Source: Arenicola marina
Taxonomy: Eukaryota > Annelida > Polychaeta > Arenicolidae
Assembly: GCA_964019135.1 (NCBI GenBank)
Contig: OZ025255.1
Span: 39,338,811-39,402,810, forward strand
Reading direction: 5' to 3'
Length of the DNA stretch: 64,000 bases
Position 1 is the first letter of the stretch. Each line of letters begins with the position of its first letter. This document shows positions 1 through 11,172 of this stretch, piece after piece. Under the pieces are notes generated by a model. It was not told where the DNA came from. It saw nothing but the letters and a program-made list of their open reading frames with translations, and ran no database searches. The position numbers and the translations under genes were made by a program.

Positions 1-1544
1 CTACAATAAAACTAACGTCGAGTCAGGATTGGGTTGGATAGAAAAAAACAAACAGATAGTCACGTGACTTCCGTTTGCGTCTTTGGCGATGTCATGAATG
101 TTTGATTTGTCGGCAATCAGTTGGATGAAAGCGAAAGTGAAACTAGAGAAAAACACAATTATCTTTTTACTTGTTAGTGATGCAGCTTAATGGGTTTTTT
201 TCATCTGCACCCGATATTTGATATGTAAAACTTATGAAAACAAATCAGTTGTTGCACATAACATCCGCGAGTCCTGGAACGAATATCTGATCCGCCCCAC
301 TAGTCCCCTGATAGATACATGTACACATGTATTCCCTATTAAATGTATGCGTTTAATTACGGGTACACTATGTAACAGCTATATGTTTATTATCCGATGT
401 AATGTACTGTATTGACATTTAGATGTATCGCCTTTACAATTGCTATAATGTTGTTGTTATCTGAATAGCTTGGCAATAAAAACAAACACAAAGCACTCTT
501 TATGTACATGGCAATGAATCCAGTATTTCATTCATTAGAGCTACTCTTTGACACGCTAATGTCTCCAGATGGTCTCACAAGCGTTTCCACTTCACGAAGC
601 AATATTTTTTTTGCAGCCTATAGTTCTGCTTCCAATTTCCAATTTCGGCCTTTAGCACCATTATTTCCATGAACCTCGCCCTCCAGCCGCACACCGATAG
701 TCTATGTTAACAATATCCAGCGAGTGATTTGTTCGGTATCCACACATTATATCCGTTTTGTCGGTAAGACTGACAATATCGGATGACAACAAGAAAAGCC
801 CTTTGTGATTTTCGGATCCACTTAATATCCTTTCTTTTACTCGTACGTTATTTTCCCTCTGATAACCTCTACTGTAAGTTCAAATTCCAACACAATTTTC
901 CAATCACCACACATTTACCTACATTTTCACGTTCCACTGTGGTACCTATGATAATGAACCGCCAACTGCCGTGGAAGGTCTTTCTTGGAGTTATAGGCCA
1001 GAAAAGAAAAGGTATATTTTACATTATATTATATGGTCTAAATAAAGATAATTATTGAATAAGAGAGTGAAAGCAGAGCAGCACAGCTGCTCGTAACATG
1101 ACAATACATAAAGCGTTTAAAATTACGTGATAAGTCAAGCCCAGAGATTACATCAAGCCGAAACCCCAGACCTCCCCCCCCCCCCACCACCACCACCAAA
1201 ACGCTAACATTGCATCGTAACACTGTACACACAACACCTGTGCGAAAGCGGCAGCCTGCTGGCAAAACGGTGCTTGATGCAAATGGGGTAATTACTTCAA
1301 GCACACTTCAATCACGTGTGTCTTAGTCACAGGACAATAGACGCCTGCATAAAACAGAATACCATGGCCATAACGTTTACGGGTCACGAGGGAGGGATCC
1401 GTCTTAGCTGACTGCGTCTAGTCCGCAGCGCATTAATACAAATTAAATCATAGGCTTCCACCTCCTTCATATGTCCTTAACGATAAAACTTGGGCCGTGT
1501 GAGGACTTCCAGGCCTCCGGTAGTGCGGACAAAGTCCCAACATC
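1..1544. other. Unique AT-rich sequence, no supported gene
   Basis: The stretch contains only short reading frames (up to about 90 residues) with no domain that I recognise. A poly-C/CCA microsatellite sits at 1172-1197. I see no splice-and-frame pattern strong enough to call an exon. Confidence 0.6.
1172..1197. repeat. Poly-C followed by (CCA)n microsatellite
   Basis: A run of about 13 C is followed by four to five ACC/CCA triplets. This is simple low-complexity sequence. Confidence 0.85.
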
Positions 1545-1865
1545 CTAGCTCTTGCCGTTGATTAGTAGCCTGTTTCCCGATACGGTGGCGCGGGTGCCGT
1601 CCGACCTGGCGGCCTTCATCATAGGCAGCAGGCTGCGGCGCTCGTCCTGGATGGCTTTCTGGAAGTCCTCGTCAACGAAGAGCCGATTGCTTCTTCCGGG
1701 TTCAGATATCTTGGTTTTCGTGACAGAGGTAAGTTTTGGATCCAACCTGTGACAACGTTGTTGATTGATTTCTCCTGCCTTCTCCATGTTCAATATTGCT
1801 GACATTATATCCTGAACGTGATGGATGCAGTTTTCCAGACCCCAACGGTGACTTCGGTATGCCAT
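1545..1865 (-). pseudogene. LINE ORF1 protein remnant, C-terminal domain
   Basis: The 106-residue minus-strand frame resembles the C-terminal half of the L1-type ORF1 protein, an RNA-binding nucleic-acid chaperone of non-LTR retrotransposons. Residues 8-41 fit the end of the RRM-like domain (an ENC.....V..I segment, then CHRL). Residues 62-106 fit the C-terminal domain: LFVDEDF, the basic helix DERRSLLPMMKAAR, then RLLINGKS just before the stop. Between residues 42 and 61 the usual strand with a R.I.V.F-type motif is missing and unrelated residues replace it, suggesting a small internal deletion or divergence. The methionine at 1865 is unlikely to be the original start, because a whole ORF1 is about three times longer. 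No matching ORF2 lies downstream on this strand, so it is a truncated copy. Assignment rests on motif recall, not on a search. Confidence 0.6.
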
Positions 1866-2044
1866 GAAAAACTACATTTTACTTTCGGCTATAGGTCTCA
1901 AGAGAGAGGATTTTGGTTTTCACAGACTGGTTCTGCGCACTGAGGTCGTTTTCAGTTGCATTTGAATTTGTGTAGTTTTTTTCTCGTTTTGACTCGTCCA
2001 GTCAGTCCTGTATAGTCCTTTTCCAGCTCAACTGCTGAGTTGGG

Positions 2045-2404
2045 CTAGACTGTGCAGAGAATCAAAGTCACCATTTGTGGCAGTTTTAACTGGGGTGGGC
2101 ATGGTCCTGATCCAAGGATAATCTCCAGTTTTTGGTCTATTTCGACCGACATGTTTAACCTTTCCGGACTCGATTCCAGACCGCTACCTTGTACCTCCTC
2201 TAAACCACGCAGCAAGGGTAATTTGTTTGTTTTCGGCGACTTTCTCGGGTGTTTTGCCGCTGCTAGTCCATTCCGTCCGCGTTTATCGCGCCCCATTCTA
2301 TATTGTGAGACCTTTGGCCGTGGGCCTTGTGGGACAGGCGATAATGGCAGCCATACTCCAATTATGTCCAGTTGTGATTGTCCTCCTGCATTAAATGTAC
2401 ACAA
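2045..2404 (-). pseudogene. Possible upstream part of the same LINE ORF1 (basic segment)
   Basis: This 119-residue minus-strand frame lies just upstream, in transcription order, of the ORF1 C-terminal remnant but in a different frame. It has a K/R-rich stretch (residues about 35-66) of the kind found before the coiled coil of LINE ORF1 proteins, but no diagnostic motif. An equally long plus-strand frame overlaps it, so the call is weak and it may be non-coding. Confidence 0.18.
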
Positions 2405-2405
2405 T

Positions 2406-3098
2406 GCATACTTGGCTCGCTAAAACATGTCACAACTTTGCCTTTTTTTTTAGTTTACTTTACATATTGTCCATTAATGAGACATTTACGCGTAATTCAA
2501 GCACATAGCTTCGTTCTCGGTTTCCCAGACGACAAAAATCAGGTCCACAAATTTAGCTTTGAACTAACAAAAATAGTGTGGCATCAACACATTAATGTTC
2601 AAACCTTTGCTATGTCGTACGTATAACGTTATTAATGCATTCTTTTTAGATATATCGCTAAGTGAACTGTCAAATAATTTTTATGGAAAAGCACCGGATA
2701 ATTATTCCTTTCCCTTTGTGAACCTATGAAAGCTTAGAATTTAATAATTGAGCCTACATCAGTCATCTCCCTCACCGGCATGCTGGGTCCAAAAAATGAC
2801 ATAAAAAGAATTGGCAATTACCGGTGGTTTATTCACGAAGTGACAAATGGCATTTGTTGTTTTTTTTCCGCCGAGAACGTTGAAATATTCACGACGTGAT
2901 CGGCGCTGTTGAAGACCATACCGGAAGTGACGTTAACAATGGGCGGTGACCAAGATGAGCCGCGGCTTTCAGTGAGTGACACCGACCCTGGCCCCACCCA
3001 CCCGCCAGTACGTGTCAGTGGTAGATGTATTATATGAAACGGCTGCTGCAGGCAAGATATCATCCATCACCGTCACGATGAAAGTCACATACTGGTGC
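2406..3098. other. Unique sequence, no supported gene
   Basis: Only short frames without recognisable domains. The sequence is AT-rich with no tandem structure until the TA microsatellite at 3099. Confidence 0.55.
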
Positions 3099-3099
3099 G

Positions 3100-3133
<34 letters not shown>

Positions 3134-3139
3134 TATATA
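3099..3139. repeat. (TA)n microsatellite
   Basis: About 20 TA dinucleotides with one TACA interruption near 3127. On the minus strand this encodes an artefactual YIYIYI run. Confidence 0.95.
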
Positions 3140-3953
3140 GACTATATGACATGTAACGCATATTTCTCTGGTAAAGGTCAACCCTAAGCTCATGTTTACC
3201 TGCCAAAATGTGTTAATCACTGCTCATTTCTTTCTGTCGGATGCACGATGCCAATTAGGCGCTTGTCCTAAACGAATAAACTGTATTCGTACCTGTCCTC
3301 GTCTCTATTAAACTAGCCAGATAAATGGATCATTTATTCGAGGTCATTTATCCATTGATCACGCCGAACCACGAAGTGATAAGCGGCTATAGTCATCTAC
3401 CCCACAACTGTCTTTACATCTAGTGGCTGTACAAACCGACCACATCTCCCATCTACAGATATGAAAGTGACTATTACAACAAACGTACACACAAAAGAAT
3501 AACTCCCAGTCGCCACCGCAGCTAGTTGTCGTGCCGTCCGTTGTGGCGTAGCCCGCAATTAGCCTGTCTACAAAGAAGACGCGCTAGATATATACATAGG
3601 GCGCAACATTGCTCTACATATTGGCCATGCTCTACCCACACCTGCATAAAATATTCACTGACACCGTTTAGCGGGCAATAAATAAATCACAGTCCCAGTT
3701 ACTCAATTACATATATATAAAATATGCATCGTTAGCGCATTATGAAATCATCTGTTTGATATATGAGATATATGAGGCAAATTGCCATGTCACTTTAAGC
3801 AATGTGTCATGTGAGGTGGAGAGTAAGCAGTCCCCAATGTGCGCAGCAATACCAGCTGGTGCCACATGGTAGGGGTATGATCCAAGCCAAGGCATCATTC
3901 TTAACTTATGTGCCACTCGTGTTATAAAAAGCACCGTGTGTGTTGAATTGAAC
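3140..3953. other. Unique sequence, no supported gene
   Basis: Short frames only and no recognised motif. An 80-residue minus-strand frame at 3740-3982 runs into the 11-bp repeat and has no family resemblance. Confidence 0.5.
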
Positions 3954-4008
3954 CAGACAATAATCAGACAATGATCAGACAATAATCAGACAACAATCAG
4001 ACAATAAA
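3954..4008 (+). repeat. 11-bp tandem repeat, five copies
   Basis: Five consecutive copies of CAGACAATAAT, with single-base variants in copies 2, 4 and 5. This is a short local duplication. Confidence 0.9.
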
Positions 4009-5696
4009 CAGAGACCAACAGCTTCATCACTTGTTATATCATTCTAAGGATATGAACAGACAGCTAATTACATTTTGGTGGTAACAATGCAGCGACAGGG
4101 ATCGCTAAAGGAACACAGGTGGTCTTCTTTCCCTGTCGGTGGCATTAATAAGGCAAATCTCTGCTTGTGATGATAAACAGACCTTGATCTCTTTTCCAAT
4201 TCCATAAAGTATTGTTGAGATATGGCATTATTGAATTTTGTGCCGCAGCCTCGCTTGAATATGCAAGGCTGATCTGTCACACTGATACATCCTGTGTCAT
4301 GATTGGTTACAGGTTCTATTGATCGACATGCTTTCCCTTTGTTCCCTCTACTCGATTCCTGGTCTTAGTCTAAACTAACGCACTTATTTGTTATTGGAAT
4401 TACCCATGCATTCCAGTCATGTAGTTTTCACGGCAGCAGTCTAATAGTCTTTACGGCCAGAGCCTCATACTACTTAAGGATTGCCTTCATAACTATATAG
4501 AACCATGTGGAGATTGAGTCGGATGATATTGTAGGAAATTCTATGTTTGAGAGGCACGGAAAGACATGTAATGGTTTTGCTGGCCAAGTAATTATGTAAA
4601 AGAATCAATTCTGAAATTCAGAAGACATTTTATCTTTCCCGTGAGATGCTATTTAGCGCGTAGTCGTCCACGGCGACGCCCCTAGCAACCCGTTGTCTAT
4701 TGAAGGTAGCCAATCAGACAGCAAGAAGTTCTACCCAGTTAGTCACGCGGACCACACAAGCCGACACGGTCACCGCCTCCTCCCCACCGTCTTCGCTATA
4801 ATACATTTTGATTGAATTTCAGTTTTAATCCCTACCCAATGATATATTAAATTCATATAGCCTTCATACAGGGCGATATGTTCCGCCTACGTACATGGTG
4901 AAGGATTTCACCTATGTATATCGCAATTGATTACGCCAACCCATACTAGAATCGGCCAGTTGCTGGCGAAGTGTTCCGCCACTTGTATTTAATTAACTTG
5001 ACAATTTGTATGTCATGTTATGTCTTTCTCACCCGGCAATAGATTTGCTCTTTCCGATTCCATACAGTGTGTTATCTTTTATTGCCAGGGAACAAGCTGC
5101 GGGCGAGCCAGCTTATCATTGGGTGGGGGGAGGGGGCATAATTATGAATTTGTAGCGAGATACATACAGGTTTACTAGACCGAAATTGTCATGGTATATC
5201 GATTTATCCGAGCTATGTTTCTAAAGTGACTTCAATTGTCCTGTAACATATATGATTGTGGGGGTTTTAACTGGAACAGGAGTCGATGGGCTCAGTGGTA
5301 GGGAAAGGACGGGAGGGGGGTAGGGCAGGAGGTTTGTATATCATCCCATTATCCGCCTTATGACTATTATTATTATTGGAATAGAATGATTACGGTTGTC
5401 GGTGTCATCATTCCTCATTGTTACAGTAAGCGCCTTGAACAGTTAACTACCTGATTGTACGCACCTAAACGTGAAACAACTCGCCTTTTGTAAGCGCGCA
5501 CTGAGCTACGATAGAAGATCTCACCGATCAGACTGCCAACATCTTTTTGGTTGTATTTACCCAAACGTTTCGAATCCTTCAAAGCTAACTCGTCTTAAGA
5601 GAGACGTGTTTTGCACGCGTAGACACACATGCTAGGACATTGATTCAAGGATTACAGACCGCTGGCCGTATCACCGCCACTCCCTCCTTGATTTAT
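4009..5696. other. Unique sequence with a promoter-like GC-rich patch
   Basis: No reading frame has a recognised domain. The interval 4655-4800 is richer in CpG than its surroundings; see the separate entry. G-rich runs occur near 5123-5138 and 5308-5330. Confidence 0.5.
4660..4800 (+). promoter_or_regulatory. Candidate promoter-like patch (CCAAT, X-box-like half site)
   Basis: A short CpG-containing patch in AT-rich DNA. It holds CCTAGCAACC at 4681-4690, which resembles half of an RFX X-box, AGCCAATCAG around 4709 (a CCAAT box), and a weak TATAATAC near 4798. No coding region was recognised downstream, so function is only inferred. Confidence 0.2.
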
Positions 5697-6013
5697 ACCC
5701 CCTCGATCTCCACCCTCTACCACCTCCACCCCTACGATATCCACCCCCTACCATCTCTACCCCCTACGATCTCCACCCCCTACCATCTCTACCCCAACGA
5801 TCTCCACCCCTACCACCTCCACCCCAACGATATCCACCCCCTACCATCTCTACCCCAACGATCTCCACCCCTACCACCTCCACCCCAACGATATCCACCC
5901 CCTACCATCTCTACCCCCTACGATCTCCACCCCTACCACCTCCACCCCAACGATATCCACCCCCTACCACCTCCACCCCCTACGATCTCCACCCCCTACC
6001 ACCTCCACCCCTC
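5697..6013 (+). repeat. C-rich tandem array of 15-16 bp units
   Basis: About 20 degenerate units alternate between CCCCTACGATCTCCAC-like and CCCCTACCATCTCTAC-like forms. The strand is almost purine-free apart from the TACGA/TACCA steps. Some units lose one base (CCCAACG forms), so the register drifts between 15 and 16 bp. The array ends about 75 bp before the 48-bp array begins. Threonine/proline-rich readings of this stretch are repeat translations. Confidence 0.9.
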
Positions 6014-6087
6014 TATACCGTTCCGGGGTGAATGGATCGAAGCAGATCTAAACGGCGTCCTTGACAGATACAAAGGCAATTATACAG

Positions 6088-9000
6088 ATAATGTGTTGCT
6101 CCAGCCTCCACGGCGCTGAAACACGACTCCGCCATAATGTGCGTCCCTCCGGCCTCCACGGCGCTGAAACACAACTCGGCCATAATGTGCGTCTCTCCGG
6201 CCTCCACGGCGCTGAAACACGACTCGGCCATAATGTACGTCCCTCCGGTCTCCACGGCGCTGAAACACGACTCGGCCATAATGTGCGTCTCTCCGGACTC
6301 CACGGCGCTGAAACACGACTCGGCCATAATGTACGTCCCTCCGGTCTCCACGGCGCTGAAACACGACTCCGCCATAATGTACGTCCCTCCGGCCTCCACG
6401 GCGCTGAAACACGACTCGGCCATAAGGTGCGTCCCTCCGGACTCCACGGCGCTGAAACACTACTCCGCCATAATGTGCGTCTCTCTGGCCTCCACGGCGC
6501 TGAAACACGACTCGGCCATAATGTACGTCCCTCCGGCCTCCACGGCGCTGAAACACGACTCGGCCATAATGTGCGTCCCTCCGGACTCCACGGCGCTGAA
6601 ACACGACTCCGCCATAATGTGCGTCTCTCCGGCCTCCACGGCGCTGAAACACTACTCCGCCATAATGTGCGTCTCTCCGGCCTCCACGGCGCTGAAACAC
6701 GACTCGGCCATAATGTGCGTCTCTCCGGCCTCCACGGCGCTGAAACACGACTCGGCCATAATGTACGTCCCTCCGGTCTCCACGGCGCTGAAACACGACT
6801 CGGCCATAATGTACGTCCCTCCGGCCTCCACGGCGCTGAAACACGACTCGGCCATAATGTGCGTCCCTCCGGCCTCCACGGCGCTGAAACACTACTCGGC
6901 CATAATGTGCGTCCCTCCGGCCTCCACGGCGCTGAAACACGACTCGGCCATAATGTGCGTCCCTCCGGCCTCCACGGCGCTGAAACACGACTCCGCCATA
7001 ATGTGCGTCTCTCCGGCCTCCACGGCGCTGAAACACGACTCCGCCATAATGTGCGTCCCTCCGGCCTCCACGGCGCTGAAACACGACTCGGCCATAATGT
7101 GCGTCCCTCCGGCCTCCACGGCGCTGAAACACTCCTCCGCCATAAAGTGCGTCTCTCCGGCCTCCACGGCGCTGAAACACGACTCGGCCATACTGTGCGT
7201 CTCTCCGGCCTCCACGGCGCTGAAACACGACTCGGCCATAATGTGCGTCTCTCCGGCCTCCACGGCGCTGAAACACGACTCGGCCATAATGTGCGTCCCT
7301 CCGGCCTCCACGGCGCTGAAACACGACTCCGCCATAATGTGCGTCTCTCCGGCCTCCACGGCGCTGAAACACGACTCGGCCATAATGTACGTCCCTCCGG
7401 CCTCCACGGCGCTGAAACACGACTCGGCCATAATGTGCGTCTCTCCGGCCTCCACGGCGCTGAAACACTACTCCGCCATAATGTGCGTCCCTCCGGCCTC
7501 CACGGCGCTGGAACACGACTCCGCCATAATGTGCGTCCCTCCGGCCTCCACGGCGCTGGAACACTACTCCGCCATAATGTGCGTCCCTCCGGCCTCCACG
7601 GCGCTGGAACACGACTCGGCCATAATGTACGTCCCTCCGGACTCCACGGCGCTGAAACACTACTCGGCCATAATGTGCGTCTCTCCGGCCTCCACGGCGC
7701 TGAAACACGACTCCGCCATAATGTGCGTCCCTCCGGCCTCCACGGCGCTGAAACACGACTCGGCCATAATGTACGTCCCTCCGGCCTCCACGGCGCTGAA
7801 ACACGACACGGCCATAATGTGCGTCCATCCGGCCTCCACGGCGCTGAAACACGACTCCGCCATAATGTGCGTCCCTCCGGCCTCCACGGCGCTGAAACAC
7901 GACTCCGCCATAATGTGCGTCCCTCCGGCCTCCACGGCGCTGAAACACGACTCGGCCATAATGTACGTCCCTCCGGCCTCCACGGCGCTGAAACACGACT
8001 CCGCCATAATGTGCGTCCCTCCGGCCTCCACGGCGCTGAAACACGACTCCGCCATAATGTGCGTCCCTCCGGCCTCCACGGCGCTGAAACACGACTCCGC
8101 CATAATGTGCGTCCCTCCGGCCTCCACGGCGCTGAAACACGACTCCGCCATAATGTGCGTCCCTCCGGCCTCCACGGCGCTGAAACACTACTCCGCCATA
8201 ATGTGCGTCCATCCGGACTCCACGGCGCTGAAACACGATTCGGCCATAATGTGCGTCCCTCCGGCCTCCACGGCGCTGAAACACGACTCGGCCATAATGT
8301 GCGTCCCTCCGGACTCCACGGCGCTGAAACACGACTCCGCCATAATGTGCGTCCCTCCGGCCTCCACGGCGCTGAAACACTACTCCGCCATAATGTGCGT
8401 CCCTCCGGCCTCCACGGCGCTGAAACACGACTCCGCCATAATGTGCGTCCATCCGGCCTCCACGGCGCTGAAACACTACTCGGCCATAATGTGCGTCCTT
8501 CCGGCCTCCACGGCGCTGAAACACGACTCCGCCATAATGTGCGTCCCTCCGGACTCCACGGCGCTGGAACACTACTCGGCCATAATGTGCGTCCTTCCGG
8601 CCTCCACGGCGCTGAAACACTACTCGGCCATAATGTGCGTCCCTCCGGCCTCCACGGCGCTGGAACACGACTCCGCCATAATGTGCGTCCCTCCGGCCTC
8701 CACGGCGCTGAAACACGACTCCGCCATAATGTGCGTCCCTCCGGACTCCACGGCGCTGGAACACGACTCCGCCATAATGTGCGTCCCTCCGGACTCCACG
8801 GCGCTGGAACACTACTCGGCCATAATGTGCGTCCTTCCGGCCTCCACGGCGCTGAAACACTACTCGGCCATAATGTGCGTCCCTCCGGCCTCCACGGCGC
8901 TGAAACACGACTCCGCCATAATGTGCGTCCCTCCGGACTCCACGGCGCTGGAACACTACTCGGCCATAATGTGCGTCCTTCCGGCCTCCACGGCGCTGAA

Positions 9001-9733
9001 ACACTACTCGGCCATAATGTGCGTCCCTCCGGCCTCCACGGCGCTGAAACACGACTCCGCCATAATGTGCGTCCCTCCGGCCTCCACGGCGCTGAAACAC
9101 GACTCCGCCATAATGTGCGTCCCTCCGAACTCCACGGCGCTGAAACACGACTCGGCCATAATGTGCGTCCCTCCGGACTCCACGGCGCTGAAACACGACT
9201 CCGCCATAATGTGCGTCCCTCCGGCCTCCACGGCGCTGAAACACGACTCCGCCATAATGTGCGTCCCTCCGAACTCCACGGCACTGAAACACGACTCGGC
9301 CATAATGTGCGTCCCTCCGGACTCCACGGCGCTGAAACACGACTCCGCCATAATGTGCGTCCCTCCGGACTCCGCGGCGCTGAAACGCGACTCCGCCATA
9401 ATGTGCGTCCCTCCGGACTCCACGGCGCTGGAACACTACTCGGCCATAATGTGTGTCCCTCCGGCCTCCACGGCGCTGAAACCCGACTCCGCCATAATGT
9501 GCGTCCCTCCGGCCTCCACGGCGCTGAAACACGACTCGGCCATAATGTGCGTCCCTCCGAACTCCACGGCGCTGAAACACGACTCGGCCATAATGTGCGT
9601 CCCTCCGGACTCCACGGCGCTGAAACACGACTCCGCCATAATGTGCGTCCCTCCGAACTCCACGGCGCTGAAACACGACTCCGCCATAATGTGCGTCCCT
9701 CTGGCCTCCACGGCGCTGAAACACGACTCGGCC
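6088..9733. repeat. 48-bp minisatellite array, ~76 units
   Basis: Head-to-tail units of exactly 48 bp, for example the unit starting with GGCCTCCACGGCGCTGAAAC and continuing through CATAATGTGCGTCC. Variants recur at fixed positions: CTCCGCC or CTCGGCC, CACGAC or CACTAC, CTGAAAC or CTGGAAC, TGTGCG or TGTACG, and CCGGCC, CCGGAC or CCGAAC. Because 48 is a multiple of three and the unit lacks stops in several frames, two plus-strand and two minus-strand frames stay open for about 1,200 codons. The recurring substitutions fall at first, second and third positions of every frame, so no frame shows codon constraint. Blocks of three to five units are repeated (8553, 8793, 8937), consistent with unequal exchange. 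Confidence 0.97.
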
Positions 9734-10102
9734 ACACGTGGTGGGAACTCCAAGGACGATAGTAAGAACCCATGATCAAGGTGTGATGGGTAAACGCTGC
9801 TAGTCTATCTCTATCTGCCTCGCCGTGTATGGCACGCACATGAATAGCGTACAAAGACGGAGAACAGGGGGGTGTCCCCTGCTTTTAAAGTAACATGACC
9901 TTGGGACACCAAGGATATGGGGTGTTTTGAAAGGCTGATGACGTCACTCACGGCAGGATCAATCGGGTGCAAGGGTATTCTGGACGCGTTGTTGACGCAC
10001 ATGAAGCGTTTTTTTAAATTTATTTGTCGCTATCTGTGCCCGGTATTAAAGCTGCTCAGGCCCGACAGTAACTCCCAGCCAGCCGAGTCCTTACCATCCA
10101 CC
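9734..10102. other. Unique spacer between 48-bp array and SINE/LINE
   Basis: No reading frame with a recognised domain and no tandem repeat. A T/A-rich run near 10010-10022 could be an old retroposon tail, but this is not demonstrable. Confidence 0.45.
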
Positions 10103-10205
10103 CGCCCCGATAGCTCAGTGGGTTAGAGGCCTGGCATTCAGCGCTCCGGACACCCGAGAGCCTAACCGGTGCGTGGATTGCTGGTTCGAGCCCCGCTGTG
10201 GCCAT
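10103..10205 (+). mobile_element. tRNA-like Pol III head (tRNA-derived SINE or tRNA pseudogene)
   Basis: The stretch begins GCCCCGATAGCTCAGTGGG, with a good Pol III A box (TAGCTCAGTGGGTTAGA, 10111-10127). It has a B box, GGTTCGAGCCC, at 10183-10193. The A-to-B spacing is longer than in a normal tRNA. The acceptor arms do not pair well, the D stem pairs in three of four positions, and no clean anticodon stem is seen. It is therefore more likely a tRNA-derived SINE head or tRNA relic than a working tRNA gene. It lies about 110 bp upstream of the LINE coding remains on the same strand. Confidence 0.55.
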
Positions 10206-10317
10206 GTCCGTGTGCTCGCATGATATATATTCCATGTCCTTCTTCGCAAAGAGTAGGGGGTTATCCCGGAATTGGCTAAAGCGTCCTCAATATACAACCA
10301 GTGTGTATTTCATGACC

Positions 10318-11035
10318 TTATGCACATGGAACGTCAGGACCATCGGTCCTGGCACGACAAACGAACCGGACCCCACCGACAATGTTCGTAAGACAGCGCT
10401 GATCGACCGAGAGCTTCACAAACTAAACATGGATAGAGTTGCCCTACAGGAGACACGATTGGCTGACGCAGGATCGGTAAAGGAGGCCAATTACACGTTT
10501 TACTGGCGCGGAAAGGATGTCCAGGATCTTCGCGAACACGGCGTGGATTTTGCCGTCAGCAATAGACTGGCAAGTACAATCGAAACGCCTGTCGCAGTTT
10601 CTGAGAGAGTAATGTCATTTCGTATGCACTCAAATGGGGCGTCTCTTACAATAATCAGCGTATACGCTGATTCGCTATATGCCACCGCTGAAAACAGACA
10701 GTTTTTACGACTCTCTGATGGAGGTTATAAATCAGGCGCCAAAGGGCGATCATTTGTTCGTTCTCGGGGATTTTAACGCACGCGTTGGGGATGACCATGG
10801 GTCTTGGCCGAGTTGCATAGGACATTTTGGCGTTGAAAAAATCCACGAAAATGTACAAAGTCTATTGGAGCTCTGCGCGCAGAGCAAGCTCTGTATCACA
10901 AATATCTTTTTTCAAGGTAGTTTCAGGCAAGGTGTCATGGCGCCACCCAAGGTCATGGCATTTGCATCAGCTAGATCTGATCCTGGCAGAATGGCGAGAT
11001 TTGTCCCGTGTCCTTAACACACGAGCCTAGATTGC
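10318..11035 (+). pseudogene. LINE endonuclease domain (APE type), frameshifted
   Basis: This segment encoded the apurinic-like endonuclease that nicks target DNA to prime reverse transcription. The first frame carries LCTWNVRTIG (N-terminal strand and metal-site Asn), LQETRLADAG (catalytic Glu motif, about 10447-10475), and SVYAD. After a shift near 10680 the second frame carries FVLGDFNARVG at 10757-10789, the conserved GDFNA with catalytic Asp and Asn. After another shift near 10940 the third frame gives WRHPRS and HQLDLIL (C-terminal His/Asp region), followed by DLSRVLNTRA and a stop. All sections align in order with a whole APE domain of about 230 residues, but no single frame encodes it. 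Confidence 0.8.
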
Positions 11036-11172
11036 GATACCGATCACTCGCTTGTCGGGAGCAGGGTAAGGATTACCCCTAGGTAATCTATACCACTAAA
11101 CATCAATCTCAATCACGGATTGACTCACTCGGCACGCAGGAGATTGACCAGAGTCGTCATTTTCTGCAGACG

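Noticed and set aside
6048..9854. Very long overlapping frames (over 1,200 codons) on both strands
   Set aside because: All lie in the 48-bp tandem array; a unit length divisible by three with no stop codon produces them automatically, and substitutions show no codon-position bias.
10103..10205. A functional tRNA gene
   Set aside because: Good A and B boxes, but acceptor, D and anticodon stems do not pair properly and the spacing is too long.
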